Shown: piece after piece, positions 18,306 to 27,101 of the stretch
How positions within the stretch are numbered: the stretch's first letter is position 1
How the letters are laid out: each line of letters begins with the position of its first letter
From: an uncultured Blastocatellia bacterium
GTDB lineage: Bacteria; Acidobacteriota; Blastocatellia; Pyrinomonadales; Pyrinomonadaceae
Direction of reading: 5' to 3'
DNA: 61,008 nucleotides
NCBI GenBank assembly: GCA_946480785.1
Contig: CAMLLD010000039.1
Span: 1 to 61,008, forward strand
Notes under the pieces: model-generated
What the model saw: the letters and a program-made list of their open reading frames with translations, nothing else
What the model was told of the DNA's origin: nothing
Database searches by the model: none
Program-made: the position numbers and the translations under genes

Positions 18306-18976
18306 TGACACTCCGATTTCTGACCTACACATTACTCGTCACGGCAGTCTTGTTTGCTGCTGAAAAGACGAGTTCCGCTCAGGCCCTCGACATTAGTTCC
18401 GGCGGTCAACCGACGATCACCGGAGCGGTCAGCGGATCAGTTACCGGAAGTTCGAATGTCACAAACGACTTAGTAGTGACGATAAATTTTGGAGAAGTTT
18501 CACCGCTCAATACGAATTCGATCGTAAAGGTAGTTGTCCCGGTAGCGATTCGCAGCAATCAGCCTTACCAGGTTGCAGTTTCAATGTCCGGTCTCAGCAA
18601 CGCGAATGCTCAGGCTTTGCAAGCATCAGATATCGGGTTTGGCCTGCAGAACATTCGTGTGTTGGGAGGCGCGGGAAAAGTTTGTACGCAGAGTACGCAC
18701 ACTATCCGCTCACCATTCAACAACGATCCATCAACTTCTGCGACAGTCGCAGCAAATGGTCGAGTGGCCTACACCTCTTCACTCGCGAATTTGTCAGGCT
18801 CAACGATCATTCTGTCCGGGCCACAGCTTTCCAAAAATAACAGTTCTATTCGACAGCAAAGCGACGGTTACGTCTTCGATGCCATCTTTACGCTCACGCC
18901 GCAGTTCTTCGCGACGGGAATTTCTTCCGCAACTCTCATATTCACGATCGCCGCTGGTCCGAATGTACCCTGCTGA
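18305..18976 (+). CDS. secreted fibre-subunit-like protein, paralogue 3
   Basis: 223 aa; its ATG overlaps the preceding TAA by one base. A signal peptide ends near TSSAQA. The family segments are present but diverged: 'INFGEVSPLNTNSIVKV', 'VPVAIRSNQPYQVAV' and 'FDAIFTLTPQFFATG'. A single cysteine pair (about 140 and the last residue) is absent from paralogues 1 and 2 and could form a disulfide. Being last and more divergent, it might be a minor or tip subunit. That role is an inference from order only. Confidence 0.68.
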   Translation: MTLRFLTYTLLVTAVLFAAEKTSSAQALDISSGGQPTITGAVSGSVTGSSNVTNDLVVTINFGEVSPLNTNSIVKVVVPVAIRSNQPYQVAVSMSGLSNANAQALQASDIGFGLQNIRVLGGAGKVCTQSTHTIRSPFNNDPSTSATVAANGRVAYTSSLANLSGSTIILSGPQLSKNNSSIRQQSDGYVFDAIFTLTPQFFATGISSATLIFTIAAGPNVPC

Positions 18977-18991
18977 AAGGTCTTCAGATCG

Positions 18992-19903
18992 ATGTCCATT
19001 CCAAACACTATTGCCCGCTGCGCAACAATTCTGGTCCTGTTACTTACTGCGACGGTCCTGCTGAAAGCCCAGGAACAAAATGCGACCGCAGTTCCACAGC
19101 AAAGAGGAAATGGGATTTCGTTAGCACCCGCGCGGCTCGAGCTGGAGATGCAACCCGGATCGGAAACGACCGTCGTGGTAAACCTCGACTATCACAGCAG
19201 TGCTGAGAACGCGCAACCCGTTCGTATTATCGCGAGCTTGAATGATTGGACCATCGATCGCAGTGGTCAGGTGAGGTTTGAGAAACCAAACACGTTAACG
19301 AACTCGGCAAGTTCCTGGCTGATTTACAGTCCCGCCGAAACGACTGTAATCCCGGGAAACCTGCATTCGATTCGCGTGACCGTTTCAGTTCCGAAGGACG
19401 CAACGCCCGGCGATCATCTGACAGCTCTCGTCATCGAACAGCGGCCAGACAATATCAAGCTGGATCAAAATCGCCGGCAGATGGTGATCAAGTATCGAAT
19501 GGCCGCGGCGTTTTATATCAAGGTCCCGCAGTTACACCGGCAGGGTTCGTTGGAAAGTCTCAAGGTTGAGGCAAGCAAGGAGGAACTAACAGTCACGCCG
19601 CTGTTGAAGAATGCCGGCAATAGCGTTCTTCGTCCTCTTACGTCTTTGAAGGTGATGAACGCGGCGGGCGCGGCGGTAGTGGAGTTACCGCAAGCAGAAT
19701 CGTTACCACTGCTCGGCGGCTCTGAATTAATTAAGCCGCTGGTGGTTCAAACGCGATTGGCGCCGGGCACTTATACAGCGAGCTACAGGGTGGATTTTCA
19801 GGATGGAAGCAGACCGACTGAAGGCGTGACGGAATTCATAGTTCGGGAGTCGCAAGCAGCGTCAAATGCGACGTCGCCGGGCCAGAGTCCGACTTCAAAT
19901 TAA
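18992..19903 (+). CDS. periplasmic chaperone-like protein of the fibre locus
   Basis: 303 aa with signal peptide (TILVLLLTATVLLKAQ). The mature part begins GISLAPARLELEMQPGSETTVVVNL, the pattern of the first Ig-like domain of PapD-type and other fimbrial or WxL-type periplasmic chaperones. It continues with a second beta domain after ~170 (FYIKVPQLHRQGSLESLKVEAS, GTYTASYRVDFQDG). The canonical usher-chaperone residues cannot be confirmed by eye. It follows the three subunit genes by 15 bp and should hold unfolded subunits for the barrel protein encoded at 20549. Its last 68 bp overlap, on the other strand, the end of a fourth subunit-like gene. Confidence 0.65.
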   Translation: MSIPNTIARCATILVLLLTATVLLKAQEQNATAVPQQRGNGISLAPARLELEMQPGSETTVVVNLDYHSSAENAQPVRIIASLNDWTIDRSGQVRFEKPNTLTNSASSWLIYSPAETTVIPGNLHSIRVTVSVPKDATPGDHLTALVIEQRPDNIKLDQNRRQMVIKYRMAAAFYIKVPQLHRQGSLESLKVEASKEELTVTPLLKNAGNSVLRPLTSLKVMNAAGAAVVELPQAESLPLLGGSELIKPLVVQTRLAPGTYTASYRVDFQDGSRPTEGVTEFIVRESQAASNATSPGQSPTSN

Positions 19904-20459
19904 TGAGTAACACTATTTCCAACGCATTACCCGGAGAGTCGAGAGTTCCACCGAGTGAGATGCGGGAACCACTTAACACTAATAATGACTCGGGCAGCTC
20001 AAGCGCAACTGAACCGGGAAAAACCTTTTCTTCAGGACCACGCGCATCGAACCGTCTCGCAATTTTGACGTCACGCACAGCTTGCCGCGACACCAGTGGG
20101 CCGGTTGCTTGCACACTCGTGATCACGACTTGACTCACGACCGCAGAGTTTGAATTGAGCACTGCGGTGATCTTGAACCCGCAATTCGAACGCACCAGTA
20201 AAGGTAAACGAATGACCCCGTTTTTGTCGGCGCTCGAGAATGTTATGTCAACGCGGTTACTACCGGTGTTCACCACGTCTGTCGCGATCGTGTTGGGTGG
20301 CAGGATTCGAGGCACAGAAAGAGTAACGGTTTCGCTAACGCCACCGTTTAGAACTACACCCGCATTTTGCGCGACCGTGCGCGCGGACATCAGCAGCATC
20401 ACAGCGATGACGCTGAACACAACACGACACGTCAAGTTAAACCGGCTCATTGCCAGCAC
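19836..20459 (-). CDS. fourth, divergent fibre-subunit-like protein, opposite strand
   Basis: 207 aa, GTG start at 20459 with AGGAGA seven bases upstream; the ATG at 20450 is worse placed. Signal peptide: VVFSVIAVMLLMSARTVAQ. Although diverged, it keeps the family pattern: 'IRLPLLVRSNCGFKITAVL' aligns with the 'VPLRLRSNVAYQLNM' block, and 'LSGSRISLGGTLDSPGNALEIVLLINL' with the C-terminal block of paralogues 1-3. It therefore looks like a subunit that has been inverted. It is transcribed away from the usher-like gene, across an 89-bp divergent spacer, and runs into the chaperone gene with a 68-bp tail overlap. Inverted placement could give independent or alternate expression. Confidence 0.62.
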   Translation of the reverse strand: MLAMSRFNLTCRVVFSVIAVMLLMSARTVAQNAGVVLNGGVSETVTLSVPRILPPNTIATDVVNTGSNRVDITFSSADKNGVIRLPLLVRSNCGFKITAVLNSNSAVVSQVVITSVQATGPLVSRQAVRDVKIARRFDARGPEEKVFPGSVALELPESLLVLSGSRISLGGTLDSPGNALEIVLLINLKSDSGPATSHLTLLATPEL

Positions 20460-20548
20460 CTGAAACTCTCCTGATTTAGATTGCAGAATCTATAAACGCT
20501 TAATCCCGGCACAGTTCTCAGGAAAGTGCCTTCCCTGCCGAGCTTCCC

Positions 20549-23092
20549 ATGCACCTGCTGTTCCGAGTTGTTGCGATCCTGCTTGTTGCTTATGCGGCGA
20601 CTGTACCAGTCACCGTGTTGGCTCACAACTTCGGCAAGGACGCGCCCACACCCAAGAATGCAGCGCAGGAAACCTCAGTAATTGTTGTAAATGGCCGGCC
20701 TCTGGTCGGACCGAACAGTGCGGCGCAGTTGCGCGGCGGGCGTTTGTTTCTTCCGGTAGCAACGATCGCTGAGGCGCTCGGCGATACGTTCAGCTCAGAT
20801 TCGACGCTGCGTATCGCCACAGTTCGACGGCAAAACGGGACAACGGCCGTGTTCAATGGTCCACTGAATGAGGTCCGCGAGAACGGGTCCATTATTCTCA
20901 CCGTCTCGGGTACTGCGGATTTAGTTTTCCCGCCAATATCGAGTGAGCTGATGCTGCCCGCGGAAATTGTTTCTGCGCTGCTCGATGTCACAGTTCGGCG
21001 CGATGAAAGAAACGCCATTATCGTTAGTCGCAAAGACCAGCAAGTGGAAACTGTTCGCACTGGTGAGAAGCACGCACGATTCGAGCTCTTTCGGCTCGAG
21101 TACGATTACAACTTCAGCCGCTATTCTTCGGTAGGTGACCACAACCTGATTCTTCGTGGTACAGGCCGCGTAGGCGACGCCCGGCTGAGTTTTATCAGCA
21201 ACTCTTCAATGGCCATCGGGCACGATGCGTTTGGTCCAAAGACGATTGGCGGTTTCGTCCGGCTAGATCGTCCGAATGGTCAGAGCTTCGTTGCTGGTGA
21301 ATTTGGTACCGGCACCGATGTCGCTTTTTTGAGTGCGGCTGTAAGGGGTGGTTTGGTCCAACTGCCTGTGAGCAGGTTGCGGCTGGATTTCTTCGGCGGG
21401 CAAACGACTTCAGGAATCGTCCAGACACATGCGAACGCACCGACGTCGAATCCAAATGACCCCCTCCCGCACCTCGCGGATCTGAGCGTCCGCTATGACA
21501 CCAGTATATTCGGAGCGATTGCGACGACGGCTTCAGAGATCCCCAGTCAGACACGTATCACTTTGTCAGGCGGAGGTCTTCACTTTGGTGGGCCAACTCG
21601 GCAGGGCGATGTAGTGGCTGGTGATGTGAAGTACGCGACCGCCGTGAATCGATTTCAGGCTGACGTGGCGGTGGGCCGGTTTTCCGGTCTTGGTCGCTAT
21701 GGAAATCAGGTAACGGGTTCCGCGTTTGCAATTAATCTGATTGGGTCTTCTCATCTCACCGATCAGCTACTAGTGCAAGCGCAGTATTCGTATGTAGGCG
21801 AAAACTTTCTCAGTCCACAAAGCGGACTGAATGAACCCACGAATTTAAGCGCGGTCAGCGTCAATTGGCAGCCTCGCAAATGGCTCGCGGCGTCAATCAG
21901 TGGCAGTACTGCGACCACGCCCGGCAAAGTCGATCAATTCAATCGTTACGTCACGGCAACGTTAAATCTCACCCCGGAGAATCATCTGCCGTCGTTCTTC
22001 ATTTCACATACCGAAACCAGCACCACTCAATTGCGCGACGCCACGTTCACCTTGCTGAATGCAACGAAGCGGTTTCAACGTTGGCAACTCTTCTTCAATG
22101 GCTCGCGGGTCAAGACGTTCGGCGACGCATCACTTACCGCGCAGGTTGGTGGGAGCTTTCGCATCAACGAATCAAATTCGCTGGAGGTGAGCCAGTCGCA
22201 AGGCAGTCGCGGCGTGTTCACGGGAATGGCGACGTGGCAGACGTCGAACCTGTTGGGCCACCGCTTGTCTTTGAGCGGCGGGCTCGGTTACACGAGAAGT
22301 GATTCGACTCCGCTTCAGATGTCGGAGCATCTTTCTGCATCGGTGAAGCTGCGACGGAATACCACGATGCAGTTCAGTTACTTGAAGACAGTAACTGGTA
22401 CGACCGCCCTCTTGAGTCTGCACGGATTTTTCTTTTCCTCAAAAGGCGCTGAGCGTGGGGTCAATGGTCCAATCGCAGAGTTGAATCGCTACGGGGCGGT
22501 ACACGGACGTGTTTACCAGGACCTTAATCTAAATGGCCGCTTTGATCCGGGCATCGATCAACCGCAGGCGAACGTTAGAGTGAGGGTTGATGGCAGCCGC
22601 TACGTCGTTTCCGACGATGACGGAAATTTTCGTGTAGACAGTGTCGCGCAAGGTGAACATTCGGTCTACCTGGATCTCTTGTCCGTGCGCGCCGACCTCA
22701 CCTTTTTAGATAGCGCACGACAGGTGATAAACCTGAATTCCGGTCGTGATGTAATCGTTGACTTCCGCGTAGTGCGAACCGGACGGATCACGGGAATAGT
22801 TTGGCTGGACATGAATGAGAATGGACGCGTTGACGCAGGTGAGCAGCCGCTGGCGGACGTTCGGGTAGTGACCGGAAGTGGTCGTGACACGTTAACGGAC
22901 GAAAAAGGTTACTTCATCATCGGCGACCTGCCGCCGGGAGAACATATTCTTCTTCTGGACGAGCGAACCATACCGGCTCAAACAAGATCCTCGACCGGCT
23001 CACAAACCATCCGGGTCGCAGCAGGCGACGAAACCGTCACCACCTTCCCAGTCACACCCCTCCCGGATCAAGTAAAGAAATTCCCCAACTAA
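20549..23092 (+). CDS. usher-like outer-membrane barrel protein with two SdrD-B-like domains
   Basis: 847 aa with signal peptide. Residues ~45-175 resemble a copper-amine-oxidase N-terminal-type domain (VIVVNGRPLVGPNSAAQLRG, GRLFLPVATIAEALG, ELMLPAEIVSALL). From ~180 to ~640 the sequence is amphipathic beta-strand after beta-strand (LEYDYNFSRYSSVG, ARLSFISNSSMAIG, GGFVRLDRPNGQSFVAGEFG), as in an outer-membrane barrel. The last 200 residues contain two SdrD-B-like units, each with a calcium-loop-like motif: DLNLNGRFDPGIDQP and DMNENGRVDAGEQP. With subunit and chaperone genes upstream it is best read as a non-canonical usher. It lacks recognisable FimD signatures, so this is an inference. About 213 bp of non-coding DNA follows. 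Confidence 0.62.
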   Translation: MHLLFRVVAILLVAYAATVPVTVLAHNFGKDAPTPKNAAQETSVIVVNGRPLVGPNSAAQLRGGRLFLPVATIAEALGDTFSSDSTLRIATVRRQNGTTAVFNGPLNEVRENGSIILTVSGTADLVFPPISSELMLPAEIVSALLDVTVRRDERNAIIVSRKDQQVETVRTGEKHARFELFRLEYDYNFSRYSSVGDHNLILRGTGRVGDARLSFISNSSMAIGHDAFGPKTIGGFVRLDRPNGQSFVAGEFGTGTDVAFLSAAVRGGLVQLPVSRLRLDFFGGQTTSGIVQTHANAPTSNPNDPLPHLADLSVRYDTSIFGAIATTASEIPSQTRITLSGGGLHFGGPTRQGDVVAGDVKYATAVNRFQADVAVGRFSGLGRYGNQVTGSAFAINLIGSSHLTDQLLVQAQYSYVGENFLSPQSGLNEPTNLSAVSVNWQPRKWLAASISGSTATTPGKVDQFNRYVTATLNLTPENHLPSFFISHTETSTTQLRDATFTLLNATKRFQRWQLFFNGSRVKTFGDASLTAQVGGSFRINESNSLEVSQSQGSRGVFTGMATWQTSNLLGHRLSLSGGLGYTRSDSTPLQMSEHLSASVKLRRNTTMQFSYLKTVTGTTALLSLHGFFFSSKGAERGVNGPIAELNRYGAVHGRVYQDLNLNGRFDPGIDQPQANVRVRVDGSRYVVSDDDGNFRVDSVAQGEHSVYLDLLSVRADLTFLDSARQVINLNSGRDVIVDFRVVRTGRITGIVWLDMNENGRVDAGEQPLADVRVVTGSGRDTLTDEKGYFIIGDLPPGEHILLLDERTIPAQTRSSTGSQTIRVAAGDETVTTFPVTPLPDQVKKFPN

Positions 23093-23094
23093 CG

Positions 23095-23200
23095 TTAATA
23101 GCCAAATAGTTCCGCCACCCGTCCAGCCACCTCATCCGCGGTGAGCGGGAAGTGCCGTGGAATGTTATGGAGCAACGGAAAACTTGGTGGTGACGAAACC
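23095..23200 (-). pseudogene. orphan C-terminal gene tail next to a tRNA-like sequence
   Basis: A minus-strand frame ending with TAA at 23095-23097 reads SFPLLHNIPRHFPLTADEVA and then GRVAELFGY before the stop. It has the composition of a real protein C terminus (about 30 aa) but no start; the frame runs into the tRNA-like element. I cannot name the family. It is most simply a gene end cut off by recombination. Confidence 0.3.
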
Positions 23201-23212
23201 GACTGAGAGGAA

Positions 23213-23268
23213 TGGTAGGCGCGTGCGGATTTGAACCGCAGACCCCTAACGTGTCAATTTTTGTGGCC
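23213..23268 (-). tRNA. partial tRNA-like sequence, 3' half
   Basis: On the minus strand the T arm is complete (TGCGG-TTCAAAT-CCGCA) and is followed by CGCGCCT-A-CCA, a normal acceptor 3' strand with encoded CCA. Before it, TTGACAC-GTTAG-GGGTC looks like an anticodon loop (GAC, valine), anticodon 3' stem and variable loop. The matching 5' anticodon stem and a D arm are not found. A 7-base segment pairing with the acceptor (AGGCGTG) does occur at 23296-23302, but at a spacing 13-14 nt too long. It is a tRNA fragment or a degenerate tRNA rather than a functional standard tRNA. Confidence 0.4.
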
Positions 23269-23305
23269 ACCACGGCGTTCAGCAGTCTAGAATCTCACGC
23301 CTAAG

Positions 23306-26300
23306 ATGAACTCGCTGATCTCCTACCTCAATCACTGGACCAACGTGCAACCGGAGCAGCCTTACGCGACGTTCCTCGACCTGCACGGCAACGTAACCGA
23401 GACCTACACCTATCGCGCTTTCAACGAGCGCACTGCCTACGTCGCTGAATATCTATCCCAACAAGTTGGGCTCAAGCCTGGCGAGAGAGCTTTGCTGGTC
23501 TATCCGCCGGGCCTCGAGATTATCGTCGCCTTCTTTGCCTGCGCGCGTATCGGCGTGATCCCCGTCCCGGTTTACCCGCCCACGCAAAACACCCCTGCCC
23601 CGCGCTCAACAAAGCTCGACTTCATTGTCGACGATTGCCAGCCCACAGTCGCACTCACCACTTCACAACATTCCGATCTCTCCGCTCTGCAATGCATCTC
23701 TACGAACTACCTGCGCGGCAAGCCAAACGAAACTCTGAATCACGACCCACACCCGATCCTCTTCTTGCAATACACGTCCGGTTCGACGAGCGATCCCAAA
23801 GGCGTGATCGTTTCGCATGAGAACGTGATTCATAACTGCTTTGCCATCGCGGATCACAAACCCATCAGCGTCTCCTGGTTGCCGCAGTATCACGACATGG
23901 GCCTGATCGGGTATTACGTCTTCACGTGCATCTCCGGCGGCGCCACTTATGGTTTCTCGCCGGCCGACTTTCTGCGACGCCCGCTGCTGTGGCTTCAAAC
24001 GTTGAGCCGCGTGCGCGCGACGTGCACGTCTTCGCCAAACTTCGGCTTCGAGTATTGCCTGCGCGAAGATAAAATCCCCTCCGCTCAACTCGCCGGCCTG
24101 GATCTCAGTTCGTTGCGCGTGCTGATGAATGCCTCAGAGCCGGCGCGCCCTGAAACGCATCGCCGTTTCCTCGAACGATTCGCGCCTTACGGTTTGCGCT
24201 CCGAGGCGCACATTGTCGCCTACGGACTCGCGGAGAACACACTCGCCGTCACTCATCGAGGCCGGCGATCTGCAAGATTTGGCGAACGCGAGTTAATGAG
24301 TTCGGGCGCGCCGTTGGCAGGAATTCACGTGCGCATCGTCGATCCGAAATCAGGCAACGCGCTTCTCGATGGCGAGATCGGTGAAGTCTGGGTCGCCGGC
24401 CCGAGCACTTGCCTCGGCTACTGGAACCGTCCGCAGCTCACTGAACAAACCTTCGGCAACAGCATCACCGCGAACGACACCGATGCCGGGCGCTACTTGC
24501 GCACCGGCGATCTCGGACTCGTCGACAACGGCGAATTGTTCATCTGCGGCCGGATAAAAGATCTGATCATCGTGCGTGGCGTTAACTACTATCCGCAAGA
24601 CATTGAAAGTGTCGTCGAATCAGCGTCAGCGAAGATACGAACCGGAGGTGTCGCAGCCTTCCAGGCAGAAAATGAAGTAGTGGTCATCGCGGAGGTAAAG
24701 CGGGCCAACGATCTTCCGGAGCCGGCCGAAATCATGCAAACGATATACGCCCGTTGCCAACTCACGCCGGACACGATCGTCTTCGTACCGGCGCGATCCA
24801 TCGCTAAAACCACTTCCGGAAAGATCGCGCGCCAGCCAACGTGCCGCCGTTGGCTGACCGGCAAACTGCGAGTGATAGCAACACACAAATGTGCAACCAA
24901 TGAATCTCGCTTGCGCAATTTTCTGAAACGCTACAACCTCAAAGGCGATGAGGATCACACGCTCGGTGAATTGGGCATCGATTCTCTGGGCATGGTGTCG
25001 TTGCTCGACGACATCGAAACACAGCTAAAGGATCACGGCCTGACCGATCTGCTGAGTGAAATCGACGTCCGGCGGCTCCAACGACTACGGGTCGCCGAGC
25101 TGACACGTTTTTTTGACTCCATCGATCAGAAGTCCGCCGCGCAAATTGCCGCGCTGAGAACGATGCTCGATAAATTTCAGCAAGGCCAGGATGAACTGCT
25201 GCAGGAGCGAATGCGATCAGATGCGCGGCTCGAGATCGCGCCCGTTGACACCTCGGCCACGCAATCGATCAGCAACGTATTGCTCACTGGCCCAACCGGC
25301 TTCTTTGGCCCGTTCCTGTTACACAGCCTCCTGACACAAACGCCTTACACATATCACTTGCTCACGCGCGCAGCAGACGCGGAGCACGGCCTGAATCGCA
25401 TCCACGAATCATTGTGTCGCACTCAACTCTTAACGCCCGAGCTCGCGCGGAATTTAAGAACACGCGTGCAAGTAGTTTGCGGCGACATTGCGCGACCCAA
25501 TCTCGGTCTGACTCGAGATCAGTGGCAGTCGTTGAGCAAAACCGTGCAGGCCGTGATTCACAACGCCGCGCACGTGAATTACGTGCTGAACTACGACGCA
25601 CTCAGGCCCGCAAACGTGGAAGGCACGCGCGAACTGCTGCGCTTCGCCGTCACCGAAACGCCGAAGGAGTTTCACTTCATCTCCAGCACCGTCATCTTCG
25701 GCTGGAGCGCGAAAGCCGAACTATTCGAGACTGACAACAACGACGAGATGCTGAATCTCGACTTCGGTTACGCGCAAACCAAATGGGTGGCCGAGCAGTT
25801 AGTATTCGCCGCCGCACAGCAGGGACTCGCGGTGCGCGTCTATCGCCCGTCATTCATCACGACTTCAACTCACAGCGTCGCCAGCAGCGACGATATCGTC
25901 ATTCGCCTGCTGGCCTTCATGATTAATGAAGGCATCGCCGTCACCGCGCAAAATCAGATTAGTTTCCTGCCAGCGGAGGTTGTCGCCAACAACATCGCCG
26001 CTATCTTCAACCAACGCGCGACACCCGCAAGAACGTTCCACGTAACTGCAGATCAGTATTACAACCTTGCGGACATCACTCGCCTGATCTCGCACGAGCA
26101 TGGTTACGAGTTCGTCTATTGCGACATACCGGATTTCGTGACTGAGATGAAGCGCCGCTGCACGCCGGGCAACCTGCTCTACCCGCTGCTCGATTTCTTC
26201 AATCGCTCGCAACGGAAGATCGCAGCGATGCAGCGCAAGCGCTACAACAACGCTAACTACTACGTCGCCCGAAACACGTCAGGTAACGGCAACACCGATC

Positions 26301-26461
26301 CGCCGCTCAAAGACACGGTCGCTTACGTGATGTCCTTTATGCTGCGCGAAGGGCTCATTCGTGATTCACGAAGCAACTCGCGACGCGAAATAGAAGGCGA
26401 GATAGAAGCCGGTATAAACCATCACGAGAAAGGCCGCGTACAACAGCGGACCGCGCCATGA
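23306..26461 (+). CDS. fatty-acyl-AMP ligase / acyl carrier / thioester reductase fusion
   Basis: 1051 aa in three domains. Residues 1-~515 are an adenylate-forming ligase of FAAL type: YTSGSTSDPKGVIVSHENV is the P-loop (A3), VSWLPQYHDMGLIGYY is the FAAL-typical segment, and RYLRTGDLG is the ATP-ribose motif. A carrier domain follows with GELGIDSLGMVSLL; Ser560 is the phosphopantetheine site. From ~655 an extended-SDR thioester reductase begins (LLTGPTGFFGPFLL), with the FGYAQTKW catalytic Tyr-Lys near 820. It would activate a fatty acid, tether it and release it reductively as an aldehyde or alcohol. The last ~30 residues extend beyond the usual reductase end and overlap the convergent PAP2 gene by 96 bp, so the original stop was probably lost. 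Confidence 0.9.
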   Translation: MNSLISYLNHWTNVQPEQPYATFLDLHGNVTETYTYRAFNERTAYVAEYLSQQVGLKPGERALLVYPPGLEIIVAFFACARIGVIPVPVYPPTQNTPAPRSTKLDFIVDDCQPTVALTTSQHSDLSALQCISTNYLRGKPNETLNHDPHPILFLQYTSGSTSDPKGVIVSHENVIHNCFAIADHKPISVSWLPQYHDMGLIGYYVFTCISGGATYGFSPADFLRRPLLWLQTLSRVRATCTSSPNFGFEYCLREDKIPSAQLAGLDLSSLRVLMNASEPARPETHRRFLERFAPYGLRSEAHIVAYGLAENTLAVTHRGRRSARFGERELMSSGAPLAGIHVRIVDPKSGNALLDGEIGEVWVAGPSTCLGYWNRPQLTEQTFGNSITANDTDAGRYLRTGDLGLVDNGELFICGRIKDLIIVRGVNYYPQDIESVVESASAKIRTGGVAAFQAENEVVVIAEVKRANDLPEPAEIMQTIYARCQLTPDTIVFVPARSIAKTTSGKIARQPTCRRWLTGKLRVIATHKCATNESRLRNFLKRYNLKGDEDHTLGELGIDSLGMVSLLDDIETQLKDHGLTDLLSEIDVRRLQRLRVAELTRFFDSIDQKSAAQIAALRTMLDKFQQGQDELLQERMRSDARLEIAPVDTSATQSISNVLLTGPTGFFGPFLLHSLLTQTPYTYHLLTRAADAEHGLNRIHESLCRTQLLTPELARNLRTRVQVVCGDIARPNLGLTRDQWQSLSKTVQAVIHNAAHVNYVLNYDALRPANVEGTRELLRFAVTETPKEFHFISSTVIFGWSAKAELFETDNNDEMLNLDFGYAQTKWVAEQLVFAAAQQGLAVRVYRPSFITTSTHSVASSDDIVIRLLAFMINEGIAVTAQNQISFLPAEVVANNIAAIFNQRATPARTFHVTADQYYNLADITRLISHEHGYEFVYCDIPDFVTEMKRRCTPGNLLYPLLDFFNRSQRKIAAMQRKRYNNANYYVARNTSGNGNTDPPLKDTVAYVMSFMLREGLIRDSRSNSRREIEGEIEAGINHHEKGRVQQRTAP

Positions 26462-27091
26462 ATACGCCGGCTCGACGCCGGCGTACGGCCGGTAAGGTCT
26501 TAAAATTAAAAAGCTCACCAGCATGCCGAGCGCGCCGCCGCCGACAACGTCGAGCACGACGTGCTGCTTGACAGTACACACCGACGCAGCGACAACAACC
26601 AACGTAACAAATGCCGCCAACCCGTAACGCCTCGCGGCTTTCCACACTGCGAAAGCGGCGAGCACGGCAATTGAAAGATGAAGCGAAGGAAAAAGGTTGT
26701 ACGGCGGATCGATTGCGTAGAGAGTCGCGACGGCCCAACCCGAAGCACGCCCGAGATCCAGCATTGCGCTATCGGCACGCAACGCAGACGAAGTAACCGG
26801 AAAAAACGCGAAGCAGAACAGCGAAACCGTGATCACGATCGCGTACGCAACCGCGGTGCGCCGAAACAGGCGTTGGCAACGGACGACAAACAAGGGCAAC
26901 AATGCCGAGGGGAATATCAGCAGATAAGTCCAAACGGAGGCGGCGATAAAGGGAATGTGATCGTCGAGGAAGGTCTTCAAGTCCCTCGCCTGTTGCGAAT
27001 CGCGTGAGGCGCCGACACCGAAGTATCCGGCGATGAAAAAGATCACGAGCCCAACGGTGAGAATCGCTCGCTCAAGCGAGGCGCGCCTCAT
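26366..27091 (-). CDS. PAP2-family membrane phosphatase
   Basis: 241 aa from the ATG at 27091 (GAGGG seven bases upstream; a TTG start at 27115 would overlap the preceding gene). Six or so hydrophobic helices. Catalytic motifs are YNLFPSLHLS (the PSxH motif) and TVKQHVVLDVVGG (the HxxxD motif, with the nucleophilic His). The arrangement resembles the inositol-phosphorylceramide-synthase-like or lipid-phosphate-phosphatase branch of PAP2. It is the last gene of the long minus-strand eCIS cluster, 10 bp after the second Lgt-like gene, which suggests joint expression of two lipid-acting membrane proteins. Whether it belongs functionally to the injection system is unproven. Confidence 0.8.
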   Translation of the reverse strand: MRRASLERAILTVGLVIFFIAGYFGVGASRDSQQARDLKTFLDDHIPFIAASVWTYLLIFPSALLPLFVVRCQRLFRRTAVAYAIVITVSLFCFAFFPVTSSALRADSAMLDLGRASGWAVATLYAIDPPYNLFPSLHLSIAVLAAFAVWKAARRYGLAAFVTLVVVAASVCTVKQHVVLDVVGGGALGMLVSFLILRPYRPYAGVEPAYSWRGPLLYAAFLVMVYTGFYLAFYFASRVAS

Positions 27092-27101
27092 CAAGACACC
27101 C

